Part shown: one piece after another, positions 32,636-40,358 of the stretch
Layout of the letters: each line of letters opens with the position of its first letter
Position numbering within the stretch: the first letter of the stretch is position 1
Source: Vicinamibacterales bacterium
Lineage (GTDB): Bacteria > Acidobacteriota > Vicinamibacteria > Vicinamibacterales > JAKQTR01
Direction of reading: 5' to 3'
NCBI GenBank assembly: GCA_025456345.1
Contig: JALOKU010000060.1
Coordinates: 1 to 40,358 of the forward strand
DNA: 40,358 bases
Position numbers and translations under genes: made by a program
The notes under the pieces: generated by a model
Database searches by the model: none
What the model was told of the DNA's origin: nothing
Seen by the model: the letters and a program-made list of their open reading frames with translations, nothing else

Positions 32636-33480
32636 CGCCGCGTGATCGTGCGCTGCCGGGCGGGCTGCTCGAGGCGATTGCGGCGTCGGTGCGGACGACG
32701 GTCGCGTCGAGGCGCGCGAGCCTGCCGATCGAGACGCTGGCGCGCGCCGCGGAGCAGAGGCAGCCTGAGGGCGGCCGCTTCCGCGACGCCCTCGCGCAAG
32801 ACGGGCGCGTCAACATCATCGCCGAGTGCAAGCGGCGATCGCCGGCGCGCGGCGTGCTCGCGCGGGCCTACGCGCCCGCGGCGATCGCGCGGGTCTACGA
32901 ACGGGCCGGAGCGGCCGCGATCTCGGTGCTCACCGAACCCACGTTCTTCGACGGCGCGCTCGCGCACCTCGAGGCCGTGCGCGGGGCGACGTCGCTGCCC
33001 CTGCTCCGCAAGGACTTCATCCTCGACGAGTATCAGCTCTACGAGGCCCGCGCGGCAGGAGCCGACGCGGTCCTGCTGATCGTGGCGATGCTGGACGACG
33101 GGGCGCTGTGCCGCCTGGCCCGCGCGGCGGGCGACCTCGGTTTGGCGGCGCTCGTGGAGGTGCACTCGAGCCGGGAGCTCGAGTCGGCCCGGGACGCCGG
33201 TGCGGAGATCATCGGCGTCAACAGCCGCGACCTGCGTACGCTGGCCGTCGACGTGAGGATCTGTGAGGCGCTCATCCAGGAGGCGCCGCCCGGCTGCGTG
33301 ATGGTGGCCGAGAGCGGCATCCGGAGCCGCGAGGACGTGGACCGCCTCGCGGCGTCAGGGTACCCCGCCTTTCTGGTCGGAGAGCGCCTGATGACGGCGC
33401 CCGATCCGGCCGGGGCGCTGGCTGCCCTGGTCGGTACGACGGGCGGAGGCGAACTGGCCGCCCAGGGCGTGGAGGCGTGA
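32632..33480 (+). CDS. trpC: Indole-3-glycerol phosphate synthase
   Basis: 282 residues, TIM barrel. Catalytic region IIAECKRRSPARG with Glu65 and Lys67, SVLTEPTFFDGAL, LLRKDFILDEYQLYEARAAGADAVLLI, GVNSRDLRTLAVD and VAESGIRSREDV. The start is GTG 32632, overlapping the trpD stop by four bases (GTGA). Ends with TGATG, sharing one base with the trpF start. Confidence 0.95.
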   Translation: MTPRDRALPGGLLEAIAASVRTTVASRRASLPIETLARAAEQRQPEGGRFRDALAQDGRVNIIAECKRRSPARGVLARAYAPAAIARVYERAGAAAISVLTEPTFFDGALAHLEAVRGATSLPLLRKDFILDEYQLYEARAAGADAVLLIVAMLDDGALCRLARAAGDLGLAALVEVHSSRELESARDAGAEIIGVNSRDLRTLAVDVRICEALIQEAPPGCVMVAESGIRSREDVDRLAASGYPAFLVGERLMTAPDPAGALAALVGTTGGGELAAQGVEA

Positions 33481-34111
33481 TGCGAACGAGGATCAAAGTG
33501 TGCGGCATCACCCGCTCCGACGACGCGGGGCTGGCCGTGGAGCTGGGCGTGGACGCCCTGGGCTTCGTCTTCTGGCCCGGCAGTCCCCGATGCGTGTCGC
33601 TGCGCCAGGCGGCGACGATCGCCCGCGACCTTCCGCCGTTTGTCGCGACCGTCGGGGTGTTCGTCAATCAGCCCCTCGACGACATCAGAACCGTAGCGGC
33701 GGGCGTCGGGCTCAGCGCGATCCAGTTGCACGGCGACGAACCGCCCGCCGCCTGGGGCAGCGTGCCGGGCCGGTGCATCAAGGCCGTCGGCGTGGGGACC
33801 GGGTTCGACGCGGCCGCCGTTGCCGCCTGGCCGGCTGGCGTCTGGCCGCTGCTTGACGCCCACGACCCGGCGCGCCGCGGCGGGACCGGGCGGGCCGTCG
33901 ACTGGGACATCGCGGCGGCGGTGTCCCGCACGCGGCGCATCATCCTCGCCGGGGGACTCGATGCGTCGAACATCGGCGAGGCGATCGCGCGGGTGCGCCC
34001 GTTCGCGGTGGACGTCGCGTCGGGAGTCGAGCGCGAACCCGGGATCAAGGATCCGGACCGCCTTCGCGCCTTTGTCGAGCGCGTCGCCGCTGCCGACGCC
34101 GGACTGGTGCC

Positions 34112-34115
<4 letters not shown>
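33480..34115 (+). CDS. trpF: Phosphoribosylanthranilate isomerase
   Basis: 211 residues. [11 protein letters not shown] with catalytic Cys8 at the N-terminus, [48 protein letters not shown] and VDVASGVE, where Asp is the second catalytic residue. ATG 33480 overlaps the trpC stop by one base. Its stop overlaps the trpB start (ATGA). Confidence 0.95.
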
Positions 34116-35344
<1,229 letters not shown>

Positions 35345-35349
35345 GCCGC

Positions 35350-36198
35350 ATGTCGCGAATAGACGCCGCGTTCGGCCGGATGCGTGAGGAGCGTCGCGTC
35401 GGCCTTGTCACGTACGTGACCGCCGGCGATCCCGCGCTCGCGCGGACCGCCGACATCCTTCGCGCCCTCGACCGCGCGGGCGCCGACGTGATCGAAGTGG
35501 GCGTGCCGTTTTCGGATCCGCTGGCCGATGGCCCCGTCATCCAGCGGGCTTGCGAACGGGCCCTGGCGGGCGGCGCGACGCTGGACCGCATTCTCGAGGT
35601 GATCCGCGAGGCGCGGCCGTCGGTGCGCGCGCCAATCGTCCTGTTCTCGTACGCGAACCCGATCTACCGGATGGGCTTCGCGACGTTCGCGGCCCGGGCG
35701 GCGGCGGCCGGCGTCGACGGCCTGCTCACGCTGGACATCCCCGTCGAGGAAGCCGGGCCGATCCGGGCCGCGCTGCTCGATCACGGCCTGGACCCCATCT
35801 ACCTGCTGAGCCCGACCACGACGCCTGCACGCGCGCGGCAGGCGGGCGAGCTTGGGCGCGGGTTCCTCTACCTGATCTCCCGGGCTGGCGTCACCGGAGC
35901 CAGAGACAGCCTGGCAGCCGGGCTCCCGGCCATGGCGGCCCGGGTGCGAGAGGCAAGCCGTCTCCCGCTCGCGGTCGGCTTCGGCCTCTCGCGGCCCGAG
36001 CACGTCCGCGCGGTGGCTGACGTGGCCGACGCGGCGGTTGTCGGCAGCGCCCTCGTGTCGGTGATTGCGGATGCGGGCGACACGCCCGATCTGGTGCCGC
36101 GGGTCGAACACTACGTCCGCTGGTTGCGCGGCGACGGGACCGGCGGCGGGTTGCCGGGCGGACCAGGGGGCGATACGCTGCAAGAGAGGGAGTGCTGA
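35350..36198 (+). CDS. trpA: Tryptophan synthase alpha subunit
   Basis: 282 residues, TIM barrel. Catalytic Glu49 and Asp60 lie in VIEVGVPFSDPLADGPVIQRA, numbered as in the enteric enzyme. LTLDIPVEEAGP, LLSPTTTPARA, ISRAGVTGAR and VGFGLSRPEHV follow. ATG 35350 begins after a five-base gap from trpB. The last 25 residues are Gly-rich and variable. Confidence 0.95.
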   Translation: MSRIDAAFGRMREERRVGLVTYVTAGDPALARTADILRALDRAGADVIEVGVPFSDPLADGPVIQRACERALAGGATLDRILEVIREARPSVRAPIVLFSYANPIYRMGFATFAARAAAAGVDGLLTLDIPVEEAGPIRAALLDHGLDPIYLLSPTTTPARARQAGELGRGFLYLISRAGVTGARDSLAAGLPAMAARVREASRLPLAVGFGLSRPEHVRAVADVADAAVVGSALVSVIADAGDTPDLVPRVEHYVRWLRGDGTGGGLPGGPGGDTLQEREC

Positions 36199-36199
36199 C

Positions 36200-37252
36200 G
36201 TGGTTGTGGTCATGCAGGAGGGCGCCTCGGCGGAAGCCGTCGACCGTGCGGTCGCGCGCCTGGAAGTGATGGGATTCGCCGTGCACCGGTCGATCGGAGC
36301 GAACCGCACGATCCTGGGCGTTGTCGGCACCGACGTCAAGGGCGATCCGCGCCTGGTGGAGACGCTCGAGGGCGTGCAGGAGGTCGTCCACATCTCCGAG
36401 CCCTACAAGCTCGCCAGCCGGGCCTTTCGCCCCAGCGGCACGATCATCATCGTCGGAGACGTCCGCATCGGCGGCGACGAGGTGATCGTCATGGCCGGGC
36501 CCTGTTCGGCGGAGAGCGACGAACAGGTGCACGCGACGGCCGGCGCGGTGAAGCGGGCCGGCGCCAAGGTGCTGCGCGGCGGCGCCTTCAAGCCGCGCAG
36601 CTCTCCCTACGCGTTCCAGGGCCTCGGCGAGGACGGCCTGCGGATGCTGCGCGACGGCGCGGACGCGCACAACCTGAAGCTGGTGTCCGAGGTCATGGAC
36701 GCGTCGCAAATCGAGGTGGTCGGCCGCTACGCGGACATCTTCCAGGTCGGCGCGCGCAACATGCAGAATTTCTCGCTGCTGCGGGAACTGGGCCGGGCGC
36801 GCAAGCCGGTGCTGCTCAAGCGCGGCATCTCGGCGACGATCGAGGAGTGGCTGCTCTCCGCCGAGTACGTGCTCGGCGGCGGCAACATGGACGTGATCCT
36901 CTGCGAGCGCGGCATTCGCACGTTCGAGACGTATACGCGCAACACCCTCGACATCTCGGCGATTCCCATCGTCAAGAAACTCAGCCATCTGCCCATCTTC
37001 GTGGACCCCAGCCACGGGACCGGGCGGCGCGACAAGGTGGCGCCGATGGCGCGGGCCGCCGTGGCGGCGGGCGCCGACGGGTTGATCATCGAAGTGCACG
37101 TCGATCCGGATCGGGCGCTGAGCGACGGCGCGCAGACGATGTTTCCCTCGCAGTTCGATCGCCTGATGGCCGAGCTGCGGATCATCGCCCCCGCGATCGG
37201 GCGCTCGATCTGCGTCGAGCCGGTGGTGCGGCGAGGGTGGGGCGTGCAGTGA
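36200..37252 (+). CDS. aroF: 3-deoxy-7-phosphoheptulonate (DAHP) synthase, type I-beta with N-terminal FTD domain
   Basis: 350 residues; first enzyme of the shikimate pathway. Residues 1-70 form a ferredoxin-like regulatory domain as in Thermotoga DAHPS (VVVVMQEGASAEAVDRAVARL). The barrel has VMAGPCSAESDEQ, LRGGAFKPRSSPYAFQGLGEDGL, QVGARNMQNFSLL, LLKRGISATIEEWLLSAEYV, FVDPSHGTGRRDKV. The FTD domain is the site of allosteric control in the family, commonly by Tyr or Phe. The start is GTG 36200 after GGGAG, one base past the trpA stop. It places the pathway entry under Trp attenuation. Confidence 0.93.
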   Translation: MVVVMQEGASAEAVDRAVARLEVMGFAVHRSIGANRTILGVVGTDVKGDPRLVETLEGVQEVVHISEPYKLASRAFRPSGTIIIVGDVRIGGDEVIVMAGPCSAESDEQVHATAGAVKRAGAKVLRGGAFKPRSSPYAFQGLGEDGLRMLRDGADAHNLKLVSEVMDASQIEVVGRYADIFQVGARNMQNFSLLRELGRARKPVLLKRGISATIEEWLLSAEYVLGGGNMDVILCERGIRTFETYTRNTLDISAIPIVKKLSHLPIFVDPSHGTGRRDKVAPMARAAVAAGADGLIIEVHVDPDRALSDGAQTMFPSQFDRLMAELRIIAPAIGRSICVEPVVRRGWGVQ

Positions 37253-37830
37253 GCGGAGGAGGGACGCGCCTGCCCGTCATCGGCGGCGCGCGGCCGCCAG
37301 GGGCGCCCCCCGGGTTTCCACGCATCGCGATCATCGGGATCGGGGCACTCGGCGGCTCGCTGGCCATGGCCGCGAGGCGCGTCTGGCCGCAGTCGCTGGT
37401 CATCGGCGTCGACACGCCCGGCGCGATCGAGGCGGCCATGCGGCTGCACGCGATCGACGTCGGGTCCGGCGACCTGATGATTGCCGGTGACGCCGACCTG
37501 GTGGTGCTGGCGGGCGGACCTGCGGAGAACGCTCGCGTGCTGCCGTACCTGCCCGATGCGATCGCCGGAGAGGCGATCGTGCTGGCGCTTGGCGGCGCCG
37601 ACGAGGTGGCGGAGGCGGCGCGGTCGCTCCCCGTCCGGCTGCAGGTCGTCGCGGGGCTGCCGTCCATCGCGGCGCCGGGAAGCGGACTTCACGCGGCACG
37701 CGCGGATCTGTTTCACGGCCGGGCCTGGACGATCGCGCCTGTCACCGCAGGCCGCGAAGCCGTGGAGCGGATCGACGGCCTGATTCGCGCCATCAGCGGC
37801 GGACCGGACGTGGAGGCGCCCGCGACCTGA
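37249..37830 (+). CDS. TyrA-like Rossmann protein lacking catalytic His and C-terminal domain
   Basis: 193 residues from GTG 37249, overlapping the DAHP synthase stop (GTGA). After a Gly/Pro-rich leader, residues 25-52 form an NAD-binding site [18 protein letters not shown]. The segment [29 protein letters not shown] (136-164) aligns by eye with the GHPMAGSExSG...ADLFxGRxWxLTP region of prephenate dehydrogenase, but Leu137 replaces the catalytic His, and the GSVK motif is absent. The protein stops at about the point where the helical dimerisation domain (another 100 residues) would start. Prephenate dehydrogenase activity is therefore unlikely. It could be a decaying tyrA or a repurposed binding protein. 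Confidence 0.65.
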   Translation: MSGGGTRLPVIGGARPPGAPPGFPRIAIIGIGALGGSLAMAARRVWPQSLVIGVDTPGAIEAAMRLHAIDVGSGDLMIAGDADLVVLAGGPAENARVLPYLPDAIAGEAIVLALGGADEVAEAARSLPVRLQVVAGLPSIAAPGSGLHAARADLFHGRAWTIAPVTAGREAVERIDGLIRAISGGPDVEAPAT

Positions 37831-37868
37831 TCGGCGCGAGGGGTCATCAAGGCGCCGGCCTGAGGCCG

Positions 37869-37874
37869 TATAAT
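37869..37874 (+). promoter_or_regulatory. -10 box TATAAT for leaderless CoA-transferase operon
   Basis: A perfect TATAAT ends six bases (CAGCGC) before ATG 37881, and no Shine-Dalgarno is present. No clear -35. A five-base stem CGGCC-TGA-GGCCG sits just upstream but has no T run. Confidence 0.5.
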
Positions 37875-37880
37875 CAGCGC

Positions 37881-38579
37881 ATGGTGCGAAAAGTCATCAG
37901 CGGCGCCCGCGAGGCGGTGTCGCTCATCCCCGAGGGCGCGTCGGTGATGGTCGGCGGCTTCGGCCTGTGCGGCATTCCCGAGAACCTGATTGCCGCCCTC
38001 CGCGAGCACGGCACCCGCCATCTCACGATCATCAGCAACAACGCCGGCGTGGACGGGTTCGGCCTGGGCGTGCTGCTCGAATCCCGCCAGGTGCGGAAGA
38101 TCGTGGCGACCTACGTGGGCGAGAACCAGGAGTTCGAGCGGCAGTGCCTGAGCGGCGAGCTCGAGGTCGAGCTGGTGCCGCAAGGCACGTTCGCGGAGCG
38201 CATCAGGGCCGGCGGCGCCGGCATCGGCGGGTTCTTCACGCCGACCGGCTACGGCACCGTCGTCGCCGACGGCAAGGAGACGCGGATGATCGGCGGCGTG
38301 CCGCACGTGCTCGAGGCGCCGCTCGCCGCGGACTTCGCGCTGGTCAAGGCCTGGCGCGGAGATGCCGAGGGCAACCTCGTCTACCGGAAGACGGCCCGGA
38401 ACTTCAACCCGATGATGGCCACCGCCGCGCGGGTGACGATCGCGGAAGTCGAACACCTGGTCGAGACCGGCGCCATCGACCCGGATCACGTGCACACGCC
38501 CGGGATCTTCGTGCGGCACCTCTTCGAGGGCGCCGGCTACCAGAAGCGCATCGAGCGGCGGACGACCCGCAAGGGCTGA
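37881..38579 (+). CDS. scoA: 3-oxoacid CoA-transferase subunit A
   Basis: 232 residues. [78 protein letters not shown]-type blocks and [21 protein letters not shown] identify subunit A of succinyl-CoA:3-ketoacid (or acetoacetate) CoA-transferase. It moves CoA between succinate and acetoacetate, in ketone-body or butanoate metabolism. Subunit B follows after 26 bases. Which acyl donor is used cannot be read from sequence. Confidence 0.93.
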   Translation: MVRKVISGAREAVSLIPEGASVMVGGFGLCGIPENLIAALREHGTRHLTIISNNAGVDGFGLGVLLESRQVRKIVATYVGENQEFERQCLSGELEVELVPQGTFAERIRAGGAGIGGFFTPTGYGTVVADGKETRMIGGVPHVLEAPLAADFALVKAWRGDAEGNLVYRKTARNFNPMMATAARVTIAEVEHLVETGAIDPDHVHTPGIFVRHLFEGAGYQKRIERRTTRKG

Positions 38580-38605
38580 TCACGGGATCGGCGAGGAGCG
38601 AGACG

Positions 38606-39253
38606 GTGGACAAGCGTGAGCGGATCGTCCGGCGTGTGGCCCGCGAACTGCGCGACGGCGACTACGTGAACCTGGGCATCGGCATGCCGACGCTCGTGGC
38701 GAACGTCGTTCCGCCGGGCGTGCACATCACCCTGCATTCGGAGAACGGCATGCTCGGCGTCGGGCCCTATCCGCGGGACGAGGATGTCGATGCGGATCTC
38801 ATCAATGCCGGCAAGGAGACGATCTCGGAACTGGCCGGCAGTGCGTATTTCAGCAGCGCCGACTCGTTCGCGATGGTGCGCGGCGGCCACATCGACCTCA
38901 CGGTCCTCGGCGCCCTCCAGGTGGACGAGCGCGGCAGCCTGGCGAACTGGATGATCCCCGGCAAGATGGTCAAGGGCATGGGGGGCGCGATGGACCTGGT
39001 GGCTGGCGCGCGCCGCGTGATCGTCGCCATGGAGCACACCACGCGCGAGGGTGCGCCGAAGATCCTCCGCGCCTGCACGCTGCCGCTCACCGGCGTCGGC
39101 GTGGTCGATCTCATCGTCACCGAACTGGCGGTCATCGAGGTGACGCCTGAAGGCCTCCGCCTCACCGAGATCGCCGAGGACACGACGGTCGACGCCGTGC
39201 GGGCGGCAACTGAGCCTGCGCTCATCGTCGACCATCCTCTCGGAGTGTTTTGA
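38606..39253 (+). CDS. scoB: 3-oxoacid CoA-transferase subunit B
   Basis: 215 residues. [35 protein letters not shown] contains the catalytic Glu of SENG, which forms the glutamyl-CoA thioester. [50 protein letters not shown] and [13 protein letters not shown] are standard. The start is GTG 38606 with GAGGAG upstream. Partner of the preceding subunit. Confidence 0.93.
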   Translation: MDKRERIVRRVARELRDGDYVNLGIGMPTLVANVVPPGVHITLHSENGMLGVGPYPRDEDVDADLINAGKETISELAGSAYFSSADSFAMVRGGHIDLTVLGALQVDERGSLANWMIPGKMVKGMGGAMDLVAGARRVIVAMEHTTREGAPKILRACTLPLTGVGVVDLIVTELAVIEVTPEGLRLTEIAEDTTVDAVRAATEPALIVDHPLGVF

Positions 39254-39275
39254 GGCCGCGGTCCAGTGGCGCCCG

Positions 39276-39899
39276 ATGACGCCGTGTGCCGGCCGGGATG
39301 AGCCGGTGAACCCGACAGACGCCGCCCTTGTCGAGCAGGCGCTCGCCGGCTCTCAGGACGCCTACCGGGCGCTGGTCGAGCGGTACAGCCGCGGAGTGCT
39401 CACCCTCGTGGCCCGGATGGTGCGCGACCAGGGCGTGGCCGAGGAACTGGCCCAGGACGCGTTCGTGAAAGCGTTCGGGGCCCTGCGGTCGTTCGATCCC
39501 GCCTACAAGTTCTCGAACTGGATCCTCCGCATCGCGCACAACGTGGCCATCGACCACCTGCGCAAGGCCAGGCCCACGATCCTGCCGATTGACGACGACG
39601 CCTCGGGGCGGGAGATGGCCGACGTGCTGGCAGACCGGCGGGAGCCATCGGCGTTCGACCGGGCCGTCCAGCGGGACTTCCGGGACGACCTCGAGGCGGC
39701 CCTCGCGACGCTCCGCCCGGAGTTCCGCCGGCTTGTCGTGCTGCGCTACCTCGAAGACATGTCCTACGAGGACATCGCGGAGGTCGTGGGGCTGCCCCTC
39801 GGCACGGTCAAGAGCCACCTCCATCGGGCCAGGGCCGCGCTCGGCCGGCTGCTGGCGGAATCGGGATGGGGCCCGGCCCCCCCGGCGGAGGAACGATGA
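39276..39899 (+). CDS. ECF RNA polymerase sigma factor
   Basis: 207 residues from ATG 39276; GTG 39306 is also possible and starts closer to the conserved part. Region 2: ALVERYSRGVLTLVARMVRDQGVAEELAQDAFVKAFGALRSFDPAYKFSNWILRIAHNVAIDHLRK. Region 4: ATLRPEFRRLVVLRYLEDMSYEDIAEVVGLPLGTVKSHLHRARAALG. Distinct from the sigma at 22236 and not paired with a zinc-finger anti-sigma gene; the next larger gene encodes a membrane protein that could play this part. Confidence 0.9.
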   Translation: MTPCAGRDEPVNPTDAALVEQALAGSQDAYRALVERYSRGVLTLVARMVRDQGVAEELAQDAFVKAFGALRSFDPAYKFSNWILRIAHNVAIDHLRKARPTILPIDDDASGREMADVLADRREPSAFDRAVQRDFRDDLEAALATLRPEFRRLVVLRYLEDMSYEDIAEVVGLPLGTVKSHLHRARAALGRLLAESGWGPAPPAEER

Positions 39900-39949
39900 G
39901 TGCAACCCGGGGAGGGGTCGGTCGCGTAGGAAGGACTGGACGGCCATGA
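39896..39949 (+). CDS. Tiny 17-residue frame bridging the sigma gene and the next gene
   Basis: ATG 39896 overlaps the sigma stop as ATGA, and its own stop TGA 39947-39949 overlaps the ATG of the next gene as ATGA. The peptide is Gly/Arg-rich (MSATRGGVGRVGRTGRP). It might relay ribosomes between the two genes; it may also be chance. Confidence 0.25.
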   Translation: MSATRGGVGRVGRTGRP

Positions 39950-40358
39950 CGACGCACGTGGACAGGGAAGTCAGGGAGTGGCTCGAGGCGGAGGCGGCGG
40001 GACGCGCCGATGAGGCCGACCGCCTGTTCCGCTCCGCCAGCCTGGGGGTGGAGCAGATGGCCGTGCCCGCGGGGTTTGCGGATGCGGTCATCGCCAGGCT
40101 CGGTGCCGCGCGCGCCATCGGGGATGCCTACGCGAGACGCTGGGTCCGCGTCGCGGTGGCCGCCAGCGTCGTGCTGGTGGGCGGTGCCGCGGCTCTCGTG
40201 CCGCTGCACGTCTGGGTGGAGGCGTTGCTGGCCTCGGTGCAGGCGGTGGCCGTGGGCGTCAGCCGGATCATCGTTGGCGGGCGGGCATGGGTATCCGGCG
40301 GGCTCGCGCTGTGGGGCGGGCTGGCCGATGCCGGGACCGTCGTCGGACGCCAGCTGCT
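39946..40358 (+). CDS. Membrane protein downstream of ECF sigma, possible anti-sigma factor (3' end cut)
   Basis: 137 residues visible from ATG 39946, preceded by GGAAGG. An acidic soluble N-terminus (about 1-65, HVDREVREWLEAEAAGRADEADRLFRSAS) leads to a basic stop-transfer RRWVRV and a transmembrane helix at about 68-88, then further hydrophobic stretches to the edge. No Cys/His zinc motif, so it is not a ZAS protein. The position right after the sigma gene suggests an anti-sigma or sigma-linked membrane partner. Confidence 0.6.
   Translation, partial: MTTHVDREVREWLEAEAAGRADEADRLFRSASLGVEQMAVPAGFADAVIARLGAARAIGDAYARRWVRVAVAASVVLVGGAAALVPLHVWVEALLASVQAVAVGVSRIIVGGRAWVSGGLALWGGLADAGTVVGRQL

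Noticed and set aside
37840-37868. Possible terminator after the TyrA-like gene (CGGCC-TGA-GGCCG)
   Set aside because: Short stem and no T run.

Overview
The window is a GC-rich, gene-dense bacterial chromosome segment with no phage, insertion sequence, CRISPR array or other mobile DNA that I can see. Gene content suggests a Gram-negative (BamD, a C-terminal outer-membrane barrel fragment, a TonB-C domain protein, GDP-mannose precursor genes). The mix of aroDE and trp genes, an S55 peptidase, sigma-54 regulators with TPR arms and two ECF sigma factors would fit an Acidobacteriota genome (Vicinamibacteria-like). That placement is inference from style and gene families, not from a marker gene.

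Layout. 1-2.7 kb: a DUF2585 membrane protein cut by the window edge, a 5'-truncated barrel fragment, a poorly coding stretch, and a periplasmic TonB-C protein. 2.7-7.0 kb: tRNA-Val(CAC), a short citrate synthase/citryl-CoA lyase, nucleobase salvage (upp, hpt) around an exported MtaD-type amidohydrolase, a small basic protein and tRNA-Gly(CCC). 7.0-10.1 kb: phosphomannomutase and sugar-1-phosphate nucleotidyltransferase, divergent from pgsA. 10.1-17.0 kb: a tightly packed minus-strand operon aroC-def-fmt-rsmB-PASTA protein-rpe-thioesterase, followed by bamD.

17.0-27.8 kb: a large sigma-54 activator split by an apparent one-base frameshift and preceded by a palindrome and a candidate -24/-12 promoter; a TPR protein; an ECF sigma/anti-sigma pair with a good promoter; and a minus-strand pair encoding an S55 (SpoIVB-type) peptidase and a beta-propeller protein.

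27.85-37.8 kb is the highlight. It is one aromatic amino-acid operon (aroDE-trpE-trpG-trpD-trpC-trpF-trpB-trpA-DAHP synthase-TyrA-like) with a complete leader-peptide attenuator: a TTGACA-17-TACCCT promoter, a 22-residue leader with three consecutive Trp codons, mutually exclusive hairpins, and a 13-bp terminator hairpin with seven T. Because the first and next-to-last genes belong to the common shikimate pathway, tryptophan supply would throttle the whole route to chorismate. The last gene is a degenerate TyrA-like Rossmann protein that lacks the catalytic His and the C-terminal domain. 37.9-40.4 kb: a two-subunit CoA transferase with a TATAAT box six bases before its ATG, then a second ECF sigma factor with a partial downstream membrane protein.

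A recurring trait is a -10 hexamer placed 6-9 bases before the start codon of several genes, which suggests leaderless mRNAs.
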